Assembly: GCA_964484135.1 (NCBI GenBank) | Contig: CAZAEL010000014.1 | Coordinates: 1 to 52,597 of the forward strand | DNA: 52,597 nt | Direction: 5' to 3' | Source of the DNA: CAZAEL01 sp964484135 | GTDB lineage: Bacteria > Elusimicrobiota > Elusimicrobia > FEN-1173 | Shown: in pieces, positions 31,140-38,857 of the stretch | Layout: every line of letters begins with the position of its first letter | Position numbering within the stretch: the first letter of the stretch is position 1 | The notes under the pieces: model-generated | Databases searched by the model: none | Told to the model about the DNA's origin: nothing | What the model saw: only the letters and a program-made list of their open reading frames with translations | Translations under genes and position numbers: made by a program

Positions 31140-32366
31140 TCAGGACTGGGACGCCAGCTCCTTGGTGATCATCATGCCGATTTCGTTGCGCTGGATCTGG
31201 TTGGTGCCCTCGTAGATCTGGGTGATCTTGGCGTCCCGCAGGAACTTCTCCACGGGGAAGTCCCGCATGTACCCGATGCCGCCGCAGAGCTGGATGGCGG
31301 TGTCGGCCACCCAGAAAGAGGTGTCGGAGCAGAAGAGCTTGACCATGCCGGAATATTTGGTCCAGCGGCCGGAGCCCACCCGCTTCATCTCCTCATAGAC
31401 GGTCTTGCCGGACTTTTCCGAGGCCTCCACCGCGGCCTTGAGGTCCACGTCCATGGCCCGCGTGACGGAATAGAGCAGGGCCCGCGAGGCCTCCAGCCGG
31501 GTGGCCATGTCCGCGGCCATGTGCTGGGACGACTGGAAGGACAGCACCGACTGGCCGAACTGCCGCCGCACCTTGGCGTAGTTGATGGCCTCGGTGAAGG
31601 CGCCGGTGCCGATGCCCAAGGCCTGGGCCGCCACGCCGGGGCGGGAGATGTCGAAGGTGGCCTGCGCCACGAAGAGGCCGTGGCCTTCCTTGCCGAGCAT
31701 GTTCGAGGCCGGGATCTTGCAGTTGTCGAACACCAGCTCGTAGGTGGTGCTGGCCCGGATGCCCATCTTGTGCTCCTTCTTGCCGAAGGTGAAGCCGGGG
31801 GTGCCCTTCTCCACCACGAAGGCGGAGATGCCGCGGGCGCCGCGCTTGGGGTCGGTGGTGGCGAAGATGGAGTAGATCTCGGCGGACTCACCGTTGGAGC
31901 AGAAGTTCTTCATGCCGTTCAGGACGTAATAATCCCCCTCCCGCCGGGCCGCGCAGCGCGTGGCCGTGGCGTCGGAGCCCGCCTCGGGCTCCGTGATGGC
32001 GAAGGCGCCGAGGCGTTTGCCGCTGGCCATGTCCGGGAGCCACTTCTTTTTCTGCTCGGGCGTGCCGAAGAGGATGATGGGGAAGGCGCCCAGGGCCGTG
32101 GCGGCCAGGGCCAGCGCGATGCCGCCGCAGGCCTTGGAGAGTTCCTCCACCACGAGCACCAGCTCGAACCCCGCCCCGCCCAGGCCGCCGTAGTTCTCGT
32201 GGAAATAGACCCCGAAAAGGTCGGCCTTGCGCAGTTCCTCAACGATGTCCCAGGGATAGGTGTCCTCCGCGTCGTGCTTCTCGCGGACGGGTTTGATCTT
32301 CTTTTCCGCGATCTCGCGGGCGGTGGCGACGATGGCCTGCTGGTCTTCTGTCAGGAAATAATTCAT
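31140..32366 (-). CDS. Acyl-CoA dehydrogenase
   Basis: The 408-residue flavoenzyme oxidises acyl-CoA to trans-2-enoyl-CoA. Motifs: AFAITEPEAGSDATATRCAA (FAD/substrate loop), YVLNGMKNFCSNGE, FGKKEHKMGIRASTT, and the C-terminal KITQIYEGTNQIQRNEI, whose Glu in YEGT is the usual catalytic base of short-chain-type enzymes. It lies 40 bp after rnc with GAGGAGG upstream of the ATG, so it can be expressed from the fab-rnc transcript. Electrons would go to the EtfBA encoded just downstream. Chain-length preference cannot be read. Confidence 0.92.
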   Translation of the reverse strand: MNYFLTEDQQAIVATAREIAEKKIKPVREKHDAEDTYPWDIVEELRKADLFGVYFHENYGGLGGAGFELVLVVEELSKACGGIALALAATALGAFPIILFGTPEQKKKWLPDMASGKRLGAFAITEPEAGSDATATRCAARREGDYYVLNGMKNFCSNGESAEIYSIFATTDPKRGARGISAFVVEKGTPGFTFGKKEHKMGIRASTTYELVFDNCKIPASNMLGKEGHGLFVAQATFDISRPGVAAQALGIGTGAFTEAINYAKVRRQFGQSVLSFQSSQHMAADMATRLEASRALLYSVTRAMDVDLKAAVEASEKSGKTVYEEMKRVGSGRWTKYSGMVKLFCSDTSFWVADTAIQLCGGIGYMRDFPVEKFLRDAKITQIYEGTNQIQRNEIGMMITKELASQS

Positions 32367-32406
32367 GTTCGTGTGGCCTCCTCGGTTTCAGAGAAAAATC
32401 GGTCGT

Positions 32407-33150
32407 TCAAGCCCGCTCGCTGACCAAAGCCGATTCCGCGGCGGCGGAGGCGGGGTCGATCTTTTTGGCCAGGCGGTGCGTCCGGATCTTCTTCAGGGCC
32501 TGGTACGCCGCCGCCTGCTCCGCCTCTTTCTTGGAATGGCCCTCCCCCTGGCCCAGCAGCCGGTGCCGGAGCCGCACCTCCATCAGGAAGGTCTTGGCGT
32601 GGTCCGGGCCCGATTCCTTGGCGATGACGTAGTGCGGCGGGACCTTGTACCGTTTCTGGATGATCTCCTGCAGCTTGCTCTTGTAGTCCGTCTCCACGAT
32701 GCGCTTCTTTTTCGACAGGAGCCGCACGATGAAGCGTTGGGCCGGGGAGAAGCCGCCGTCCAGGAAAATGGCGCCGATGAGGGCCTCGAAGGCGTTGGCG
32801 AGCAGGCTGTCCCGCGTGCGCCCGCCCGTGGCTTCTTCGCCTTCGCTCATCCAGAGGAAATGGCCGAGGTTGATCTCCTTGGCCCAGACCACCAGGGCCG
32901 GCCGCGCCACCAACTGGGATTTCAGCTTGGAGAGGCGGCCTTCGTCGTCCTGCGGGTAGCGTTTGAAAAGGTAGTGGGCCACCACGGCGGAAAGGACGCT
33001 GTCGCCCAGGAACTCCAGCCGTTCGTTGAAGGCCCGACTCTTCTTCTCGATGGCGTACGACTTGTGTGTGAGCGCTTCTTCCAGAAGCTTCTTGTTTTTA
33101 AAGCGGACGCGGATCCGGCGTTCCAGGACCTCCGGTTCCTGCCGGGTCAT
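32407..33150 (-). CDS. rnc: Ribonuclease III
   Basis: The 247-residue double-strand RNA endonuclease carries the signature ERLEFLGDSVLSAVVAHYLF, the second acidic site in NAFEALIGAIFLDGGF, and a C-terminal dsRNA-binding domain (DYKSKLQEIIQKRYKVPPHY, then GEGHSKKEAEQAAAYQALKK). A tail of about 20 residues extends beyond it. acpP-fabF-rnc is a widespread order. It may process the extended-stem tRNA-Arg precursor at 10184-10287, which is speculation. Confidence 0.96.
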   Translation of the reverse strand: MTRQEPEVLERRIRVRFKNKKLLEEALTHKSYAIEKKSRAFNERLEFLGDSVLSAVVAHYLFKRYPQDDEGRLSKLKSQLVARPALVVWAKEINLGHFLWMSEGEEATGGRTRDSLLANAFEALIGAIFLDGGFSPAQRFIVRLLSKKKRIVETDYKSKLQEIIQKRYKVPPHYVIAKESGPDHAKTFLMEVRLRHRLLGQGEGHSKKEAEQAAAYQALKKIRTHRLAKKIDPASAAAESALVSERA

Positions 33151-33249
33151 TACAGCCGTTCCCCTCGTGCGCCGCCCAACTTCCGTGCCGCCGTGCCGGT
33201 GCCGAAGCTTTCAACAGCGGCACGGCAGAACAGCGGAACGCCGTTCCTT

Positions 33250-34494
33250 TTACGCATTGTGTTTTTTGACCACGATCACGGCGTTGTGTCCTCCGAACCC
33301 GAGCGAGTTCGAGAGGGCGCAGGCGATGTCCAGGGGGCGGGCCTTGTTCGGAACGTAGTCCAGGTCGCATTCCGGGTCGGGCGTCTCGTGGTTGATGGTG
33401 GGATGGACCGTCTTGTTCTCCATGCAGAGCAGGGTGGCGATGAGCTCCACCGCCCCGGCGGCGCCGAGCAGGTGGCCGGTCATGGACTTGGTGGAGGAGA
33501 CGGCCAGTTTCTTGGCGTGGGCCCCGAAAACCTTCTTGATGGCGGACGTCTCCGTCTTGTCGTTGAGCTCGGTGGAGGTGCCGTGGGCGTTGACGTAGGT
33601 GACTTCCTCGGGCCTGACGTCGCCGTCGGCCAGGGCCATCTGCATGGCGCGGACCGCGGCGTGGGCGTCCGGGTGGGGCGCGGTGATGTGGTACGCGTCG
33701 TCCGTGGCGCCGTACCCGACCAGTTCCGCGTAAATCCTGGCGCCCCGGGCCTGGGCGTGCTCCAGGGTCTCCAGGACCACGACGCCGGCCCCCTCCCCCA
33801 TGACGAAGCCGGAGCGTTTGGCGTCGAAGGGGCGGCTGGCTTTTTCCGGGGAGTCGTTGAAATCGATGGTCAGGGCCCGGGCCTGGCAGACGCCGGCCAG
33901 CCCCAGGGGCGTGATGGCCGCCTCGGTGCCGCCGGACAGGATCACGTCCGCGTCCCCGTAACGCAGGTGCCGCAGGGCCTCGCCCAGGGCGTGGTTGGAG
34001 GTGGCGCAGGCGCTGGACACGGAATAGTTGGGCCCGGTGAAGCCGTACTCGATGGCGATCTCCCCCGGCGCGATGTTGGTGATGAGCATGGGGATCAGGA
34101 ACGGCGAGACCCGCTTGGGCCCCTTTTCCAAAAGGACCTTGTGCTCCGCCTCGATGGTGGGCAGGCCCCCGATGCCCGAGCCCACGATGACCCCGCAGCG
34201 CTCCAGATTTTCCTTGGACAGGTCCAGGCGGGAGTCCTCCACGGCCATCTTGGCCGCGGCCATGGCGAACTGGGTGAAGAGGTCCATGCGGCGGACCTTC
34301 TTCTTGTCCATGTACAGCTCCGGCTGGAAGTTTTTGACCTCCGCGTCGATCTGGCAGGTGTACGGGGAGGGGTCGAAATGGTTGATCCGGCCGAAGCCCG
34401 GCCGCCCGTTCTTGAGGGCGTCCCAATAGGCTTCCTTGCCGATGCCGATGGGGCTGACAACGCCGATGCCGGTGATGACGACGCGTTTTTTCAC
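33250..34494 (-). CDS. fabF: 3-oxoacyl-ACP synthase II
   Basis: The 414-residue condensing enzyme elongates acyl-ACP. The catalytic Cys is in VSSACATSNHALGEALRH, the two His in NAHGTSTELNDKTE and TGHLLGAAGAVE. The C-terminal SLGFGGHNAVIVV is standard. It is downstream of acpP with a 184-bp gap containing hairpin elements, and about 100 bp upstream of rnc. The gap to rnc holds a GC-rich inverted-repeat-like segment with GTGCC/GGCAC words (33181-33225). Confidence 0.97.
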   Translation of the reverse strand: MKKRVVITGIGVVSPIGIGKEAYWDALKNGRPGFGRINHFDPSPYTCQIDAEVKNFQPELYMDKKKVRRMDLFTQFAMAAAKMAVEDSRLDLSKENLERCGVIVGSGIGGLPTIEAEHKVLLEKGPKRVSPFLIPMLITNIAPGEIAIEYGFTGPNYSVSSACATSNHALGEALRHLRYGDADVILSGGTEAAITPLGLAGVCQARALTIDFNDSPEKASRPFDAKRSGFVMGEGAGVVVLETLEHAQARGARIYAELVGYGATDDAYHITAPHPDAHAAVRAMQMALADGDVRPEEVTYVNAHGTSTELNDKTETSAIKKVFGAHAKKLAVSSTKSMTGHLLGAAGAVELIATLLCMENKTVHPTINHETPDPECDLDYVPNKARPLDIACALSNSLGFGGHNAVIVVKKHNA

Positions 34495-34583
34495 GAAGCG
34501 CTCTCCTGATGATGTTGATGTCCGCGCGGGCGGCCTTTCGCGAACGGGCCGCCCACGCGGGCTTTTTGGCGGAAAAATCAGAA

Positions 34584-34616
34584 CCCCAAACGGCGAATTC
34601 CGCCTTCCGTTTGGGG
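34584..34616 (-). terminator. Hairpin between acpP and fabF
   Basis: CCCCAAACGG (34584-34593) and CCGTTTGGGG (34607-34616) form a perfect 10-bp stem with a 13-base loop. On the minus strand it is followed by TTCTGATTTTT, a weak U-tract. It probably reduces readthrough from the highly expressed acpP into fabF. A second stem, GGGCGGCC/GGCCGCCC, lies nearby at about 34528-34555. Confidence 0.5.
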
Positions 34617-34678
34617 TCCCGCCCCCTTATGATGAAAAGGCTTTTAAACCGTCAGAAGGAGGGTGCGTTTTTTGGCGC

Positions 34679-34918
34679 TTATTTCTTGTGCTTGTTGATG
34701 TAATCCACGGCCTGGCCGACGGTCTGGATCTTCTCCGCCTCTTCGTCCGGGATCTCCATGTCGAAGGCCTCTTCCAGGGCCATGACCAACTCCACGGTGT
34801 CGAGGGAGTCGGCTCCCAGGTCGTTCACGAACGAAGCCTCGGGTTTCACCTGTTCGGCGTCCACGCCCAGCTGCTCCACGATGATGTCTTTGACTTTTTG
34901 TTGGATGTCGTCTGCCAC
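34679..34918 (-). CDS. acpP: Acyl carrier protein
   Basis: The 79-residue acidic carrier has the phosphopantetheine attachment Ser in the motif GADSLDTVELVMALEE. It begins at GTG 34918, with a perfect AGGAGG six bases upstream. The protein carries acyl chains through FabD, FabH, FabG and FabF encoded around it. The leader contains a 9-bp stem (34945-34985). Confidence 0.97.
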   Translation of the reverse strand: MADDIQQKVKDIIVEQLGVDAEQVKPEASFVNDLGADSLDTVELVMALEEAFDMEIPDEEAEKIQTVGQAVDYINKHKK

Positions 34919-34944
34919 GGTTTCCTCCTAGGCCGGTAAAACGA

Positions 34945-34985
34945 TCAAAGGGTCCTTTCTGCGGCTCCCTTGGGACACCCTTTGA
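34945..34985 (-). promoter_or_regulatory. Leader hairpin of acpP
   Basis: TCAAAGGGT (34945-34953) and ACCCTTTGA (34977-34985) are a perfect 9-bp stem. On the minus strand it is followed by TCGTTTT, then the AGGAGG of acpP. It may be a weak terminator of fabG, a leader attenuator or an mRNA stabiliser. Confidence 0.45.
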
Positions 34986-35011
34986 CCTTTTCACCCATTT
35001 TGGTTTGGTTG

Positions 35012-35040
35012 ACTATAGCAAAAAACATAAAAATTCGCCA
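35012..35040 (-). promoter_or_regulatory. Possible acpP promoter
   Basis: Minus strand TGGCGA (35035-35040), 17-bp T-rich spacer, TATAGT (35012-35017), in a markedly AT-rich stretch just after fabG. The -35 is poor. Confidence 0.4.
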
Positions 35041-35081
35041 CGTTTTGTTGGTTTTTTGAGGGAGAAGGGTGATCCCCTTCC

Positions 35082-35825
35082 TTACATATACATCCCGCCG
35101 TTGACGGAAATGACCTGGCCGGTGATGTAGGAGCTGTCCGGCGACACCAGGAAGAGGGCCGCGTTGGCCACGTCCTGGGGCTCGCCCAGGCGGACCAGGG
35201 GGATGAGGGCGGCGAGGGCCTTTTTCTGGTCGTCGGTCAGCTTGTCCGTCATGGGGGTGCGGATGAACCCCGGGGCGATGGCGTTGACCAGCACGTTCCG
35301 GCTGGCGAACTCCCGCGCGCAGGTCTTGGTCATGGCGATGACGCCGCCCTTGGTGGCGGAGTAGTTGACCTGCCCCGCGTTGCCCATGAGCCCCACGATG
35401 GAGGCGATGTTCACGATGCGCCCCTGGCGGGCCTTGAACATGGGCCGCGTCACGGCTTTGGTGCAGTTGAACACGCCCTTCAAGTTGACGGCGATGACCG
35501 CGTCCCACTCCGCGTCCGACATGCGCATCACCAGGTTGTCCTTGGTGATGCCCGCGTTGTTGACCAGGATGTCGGCCTTGCCGAGCTTCTGGAGGGTCGC
35601 CTCCACCCACTTCTCGCATTCCTCGTACACCGTGACGTTGACCTTGGCCGCGAAGGTGTCCACGTTGTATTTGGACTTGATCTCGTCGGCCGTGGCCTGG
35701 CAGACGGGCTCGTTCACGTCGCAGATGGAGATCTTGCAGCCTTCCTTGGCGTAGGTCTCGGCGATGGCCCTGCCGATGCCCTGGGCGCCGCCGGTGATCA
35801 AAGCGACTTGGTCTTTGAGTTTCAT
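35082..35825 (-). CDS. fabG: 3-oxoacyl-ACP reductase
   Basis: The 247-residue short-chain dehydrogenase reduces 3-oxoacyl-ACP with NADPH. It shows the cofactor motif ITGGAQGIGRAIAETYAKEG, the NNAGITKDNLVMRMS segment, IVNIASIVGLMGNAGQVNYS with catalytic Ser and the YSATKGG Tyr-Lys pair, and a closing DSSYITGQVISVNGGMYM. Its upstream gap to fabD holds two heptamer arrays. Confidence 0.97.
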   Translation of the reverse strand: MKLKDQVALITGGAQGIGRAIAETYAKEGCKISICDVNEPVCQATADEIKSKYNVDTFAAKVNVTVYEECEKWVEATLQKLGKADILVNNAGITKDNLVMRMSDAEWDAVIAVNLKGVFNCTKAVTRPMFKARQGRIVNIASIVGLMGNAGQVNYSATKGGVIAMTKTCAREFASRNVLVNAIAPGFIRTPMTDKLTDDQKKALAALIPLVRLGEPQDVANAALFLVSPDSSYITGQVISVNGGMYM

Positions 35826-35844
35826 GGTGTTCTCCTTAAGAAGT

Positions 35845-35914
35845 GGCTAGGGGTTGGGGACTTGGGGCTAGCAAAAATGATTTGCCGGCCCCCTAGACCC
35901 CAGCCTCCAGCCCC
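35845..35914. repeat. Two heptamer arrays between fabG and fabD
   Basis: 35845-35872 on the plus strand reads GGCTAGG, GGTTGGG, GACTTGG, GGCTAGC. 35890-35914 reads CCCCTAG, ACCCCAG, CCTCCAG, CCCC, roughly the complementary word, so the pair is inverted around an 17-base centre. The second array encodes the stop codon and last residues of fabD. Confidence 0.75.
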
Positions 35915-36834
35915 GGTTTTAAAAGGTGTTCGGCGCTCTTTTTGTCCTCGATGTTCGAAAACTTTTTGCTTTTGTCCGTGCGCCGCAGGAGGCCGCAGAG
36001 CACCCGCCCCGCCCCCACCTCCACGAACCGGTCCGCCCCCTTCTGGAAAAGGGCCTGCAGGCTGTCCTCCCAGAGCACGGCGTGGTCGATCTGACGCACC
36101 AGTTTTTGCTTGATGTCCCCCGCCGCCTGCGTCGGTCGGGCGTCGCAGTTGGCGATGACCGGGATGGCCGCGTCGCGGATGGCGGCCGTTTCCAGGACCT
36201 TGGCCATGCGTTCGGCCGCGGGCTTCATCAGGGAAGAATGGAAGGGGCCGGACACGTTCAGCCGCACCGACTTGGGGCTCCCCGCGGCCTGGGCCAGCTT
36301 CACCGCCTCCTCGACGGCCTCCACCGCGCCCGCCACCACGATCTGGCCGGGGCAGTTGAAGTTTACGGCTTCACAAATTCCTTTTGCCGAGGCGGTTTTG
36401 CAAATCTCCTCCACCTTGGCCCGTTCCAGGCCCACGACGGCGGCCATGGTCCCGGGGATTTTGTCCGAGGCCTCCTGGATGGCCTCGCCCCGGGCCTTGA
36501 CCAGGTCCAGCCCGGTCTCGAAGTCGAAGGCCCCGGCCGCGCAGAGGGCGGAGTATTCGCCCAGGCTGTGGCCCGCCGTGAAATCCGGCTTCTGGCCGGC
36601 TTCCTTGAGGATTTCAAAGGCGGCCATGCTCACGATGAAGAGCGCCGGCTGGGTGAAACGGGTCTGCCGGAGTTTTTCCTCCGGCCCGTTGAAGCAGACG
36701 TCCACGTATTCCGCGCCCAGGCGCGCCGCCGCCCGGTCGAAAATCTTTTTCGCGGCCGGGAAGTTGTCCGACAACTCCTTGCCCATGCCCACGTACTGGG
36801 ACCCCTGCCCGGGGAAAAGGAAGACCAAACTCAC
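35893..36834 (-). CDS. fabD: Malonyl-CoA:ACP transacylase
   Basis: The 313-residue enzyme loads malonyl onto ACP. N-terminal VFLFPGQGSQYVGMGKEL, the nucleophile elbow in AGHSLGEYSALCAAGAF, and the catalytic His in VSGPFHSSLMKPAAERM are clear. Its last residues (PGLEAGV) are encoded by a heptamer array and look like a recent tail. The ATG overlaps the methyltransferase stop (ATGA), so both are translationally coupled. Confidence 0.96.
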   Translation of the reverse strand: MSLVFLFPGQGSQYVGMGKELSDNFPAAKKIFDRAAARLGAEYVDVCFNGPEEKLRQTRFTQPALFIVSMAAFEILKEAGQKPDFTAGHSLGEYSALCAAGAFDFETGLDLVKARGEAIQEASDKIPGTMAAVVGLERAKVEEICKTASAKGICEAVNFNCPGQIVVAGAVEAVEEAVKLAQAAGSPKSVRLNVSGPFHSSLMKPAAERMAKVLETAAIRDAAIPVIANCDARPTQAAGDIKQKLVRQIDHAVLWEDSLQALFQKGADRFVEVGAGRVLCGLLRRTDKSKKFSNIEDKKSAEHLLKPGLEAGV

Positions 36835-37685
36835 GCGGACGCCTCCTTGGCGGCGGATTCGGAAAGCCGTTTTTGGGTTTCTTCCACGTACGCGGGGTCA
36901 ATGTCGAACCCCAGGAAGGAAACGCCCAGCCGCTGGCAGGCCAGGGCCGTGGAGCCGATGCCCAGGAAGGGATCCAAGACTTTCCGGGCGCGCTCCAGAC
37001 CGTGCAGCCGTAGGCACATCTCCGCCAGCTCCACCGGGAAGGTGGCGGGGTGGGGACGGTCGCTCTTGCGGGACTGGATGGTCTGGTACGGGATGAACCA
37101 GGTGTTCCCCCGGCAGCGCCGGTCCGCGCCCGCGCCGCGCCAGCGGCCCACGTTGCTTTTGTCCTGGTACGGAACGCCGACGGCCAGCCGGTCCAGGGGC
37201 ACTTGGCCGTCCTTGGTGAAGTGGAAGATGAATTCGTGGCAATGATGGAGGAAGCGCCGGCTGTTGACCGGCTTGTAGTGCCCCACCGCGATGTCGTCCA
37301 AAATGTGGGGATAGCGGCCCACCGAATACTTGGGGATGGCGATGGACTTGACCCAGATGATCTGGTTCTGGAGCACGAAATGGGGCCGGAGGCGCTGGGC
37401 CACGTCCATGGCCAGCCAGGGGGTCTGGGGCGTGCCGCCCACGTTCAGGAAGAAGGAGCCACGGTCGGACAGCGTCCGTTTGACCTCGCGGCCCACGGTC
37501 TCGATCCAGTCCAGGTAATCCCGAGGCTCCCGGCGGTCGTCGTAGCTTTTGTACGCGATGTTCAGGTTGTAGGGCGGCGAGGTGACCACCACGTCGATCT
37601 CCCCGTCGGCCAGCCGCTTCCGCATGCCGGCGAGGCAGTCCTCTTGAAAAAGGCGGATGTCCGCGGCGCGGGAGGCCGTCACCAT
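36831..37685 (-). CDS. Orphan DNA methyltransferase (beta-class, TSPPY) inside the fab operon
   Basis: The 284-residue enzyme has catalytic motif IV TSPPYN at 35-40, then, towards the C-terminus, the SAM motif DPFLGIGSTALACQRLG (238-254) and GFDIDPAYV. The order IV before I is the beta class, whose members make N4-methylcytosine or N6-methyladenine; TSPPY occurs in both. No restriction endonuclease is nearby, so it is an orphan. It sits between fabH (61-bp gap) and fabD (ATGA overlap). Its 5' end lies directly on a degenerate second copy of the fabH tail. It has no clear ribosome site. Confidence 0.88.
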   Translation of the reverse strand: MVTASRAADIRLFQEDCLAGMRKRLADGEIDVVVTSPPYNLNIAYKSYDDRREPRDYLDWIETVGREVKRTLSDRGSFFLNVGGTPQTPWLAMDVAQRLRPHFVLQNQIIWVKSIAIPKYSVGRYPHILDDIAVGHYKPVNSRRFLHHCHEFIFHFTKDGQVPLDRLAVGVPYQDKSNVGRWRGAGADRRCRGNTWFIPYQTIQSRKSDRPHPATFPVELAEMCLRLHGLERARKVLDPFLGIGSTALACQRLGVSFLGFDIDPAYVEETQKRLSESAAKEASA

Positions 37686-37732
37686 GGGAGGAGGGCGGCG
37701 CCCCAGGTCAGTCCCGCCCCGGTCGCCGAGGG
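37683..37732 (-). pseudogene. Degenerate duplicate of the fabH 3' end
   Basis: In the gap downstream of fabH the minus strand can be read as GAGLTWGAALLPW followed by a stop, matching the true fabH ending GAGLTWGAALIKW and stop at 37747-37785. The DNA is similar but clearly diverged. The ATG of the methyltransferase gene overlaps the Trp codon of this copy. Confidence 0.6.
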
Positions 37733-37746
37733 GCGGGTGGCCGTGG

Positions 37747-38760
37747 CTACCATTTGATGAGCGCCGCTCCCCAGGTCAAACCGGCGCCGAAGGCGATGAG
37801 TTCCACCAGGTCCCCCCGCTGGACCTGGCCCGCGCGCACCGCCTCGTCCAGGGCGATGATGGTGGTGGCCGCGGACATGTTGCCGTACTTGTGCACGTTG
37901 CGGAAGATGCGGTCGTTCGGGAGCTTCATGCGCTTGGCCACGGCGTCGATGATGCGCAGGTTGGCCTGGTGCGGGATGAGGAGCCGGAGGTCCTCCGTCT
38001 TTTTCCCCCCTTTTTCCAAGGCCTTTTCCGCGGCCTCGATCATGCGCAGGACCGCGTGCTTGAAAACCTCTTTCCCCTCCATATGGATGTAGGGCGGGTA
38101 AGCGGCCGGGTCCGCGCCGTTGCCTGAAGCGAAGGGGATGTCGGCCGCGTCCCCCAGGGGGTGGCGGGAGCCGCCGCCCGGGATTTTCAAAATGTCCGCG
38201 TCCGAACCGTCCGCGCCCAGGTGCACGGACAAAAGGTGGCTGGGGCCTTCCTCGGCCTTCATCACCAGGGCCCCGGCGCCGTCGCCGAAGAGCACGCAGG
38301 TGGAGCGGTCCTTCCAGTCGGTGAACTTGGACAGGGTGTCGGCGCCGATCAAAAGCGCGGTCTTGGCCGCGCCGCTCTGCAGAAAGCCCCGCACGCAGGC
38401 CAAGCCGTACAGGAAGCCGGAGCAGGCCGCGGACACGTCGAAGGCCATGGCGCGGGAGGCGCCCAGCCCTCTCTGCACCAGGCAGGCCACGGACGGAAAG
38501 AGGTGGTCCGGGGTGCAGGTGGCCACCACGATCAAGTCCAGGTCCTGGGGGTCGAGCTTGGCGTCGGCCAGGGCCTGCCGGGCGGCCCGCAGGGACATGT
38601 CCGAGGTGGCCTCGTCCGGGCCCGCGATGCGGCGCTCCTTGATGCCGGTGCGCTCCGTGATCCACTGGTCGGAAGTGTCCACGATCTTTTCCAGGTCCGC
38701 GTTGGTGAGGACTTTGGCCGGCAGGGACGCGCCGGTGGCGAGGAAACGGAGGCCTAACAT
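37747..38760 (-). CDS. fabH: 3-oxoacyl-ACP synthase III
   Basis: The 337-residue enzyme starts fatty-acid synthesis by condensing acetyl-CoA with malonyl-ACP. Motifs: DTSDQWITERTGIKERRIA, the catalytic Cys in FDVSAACSGFLYGLACV, His in LIPHQANLRIIDAVAKRM, and Asn in YGNMSAATTIIAL. Normal length. It is followed by the fabH-tail copy and the methyltransferase and preceded by a heptamer array in the 97-bp gap to plsX. Confidence 0.97.
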   Translation of the reverse strand: MLGLRFLATGASLPAKVLTNADLEKIVDTSDQWITERTGIKERRIAGPDEATSDMSLRAARQALADAKLDPQDLDLIVVATCTPDHLFPSVACLVQRGLGASRAMAFDVSAACSGFLYGLACVRGFLQSGAAKTALLIGADTLSKFTDWKDRSTCVLFGDGAGALVMKAEEGPSHLLSVHLGADGSDADILKIPGGGSRHPLGDAADIPFASGNGADPAAYPPYIHMEGKEVFKHAVLRMIEAAEKALEKGGKKTEDLRLLIPHQANLRIIDAVAKRMKLPNDRIFRNVHKYGNMSAATTIIALDEAVRAGQVQRGDLVELIAFGAGLTWGAALIKW

Positions 38761-38766
38761 AGAGGC

Positions 38767-38808
38767 GTGGGAAGCGGGAAGTGGGAAGTGAAAGACGAGA
38801 AGCGGAAA
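38767..38808. repeat. Heptamer array between fabH and plsX
   Basis: Six 7-base units: GTGGGAA, GCGGGAA, GTGGGAA, GTGAAAG, ACGAGAA, GCGGAAA. It lies entirely in the intergenic gap. Confidence 0.8.
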
Positions 38809-38857
38809 GTCCTGGAAACCTCCCGCTTCACACCGCTCATTTTGAACGCCGGTGTCT

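Noticed and set aside
33181..33225. Further heptamer array between rnc and fabF
   Set aside because: GTGCC/GGCAC words recur here with spacing of 6 to 8 rather than a steady 7, so it was not counted.
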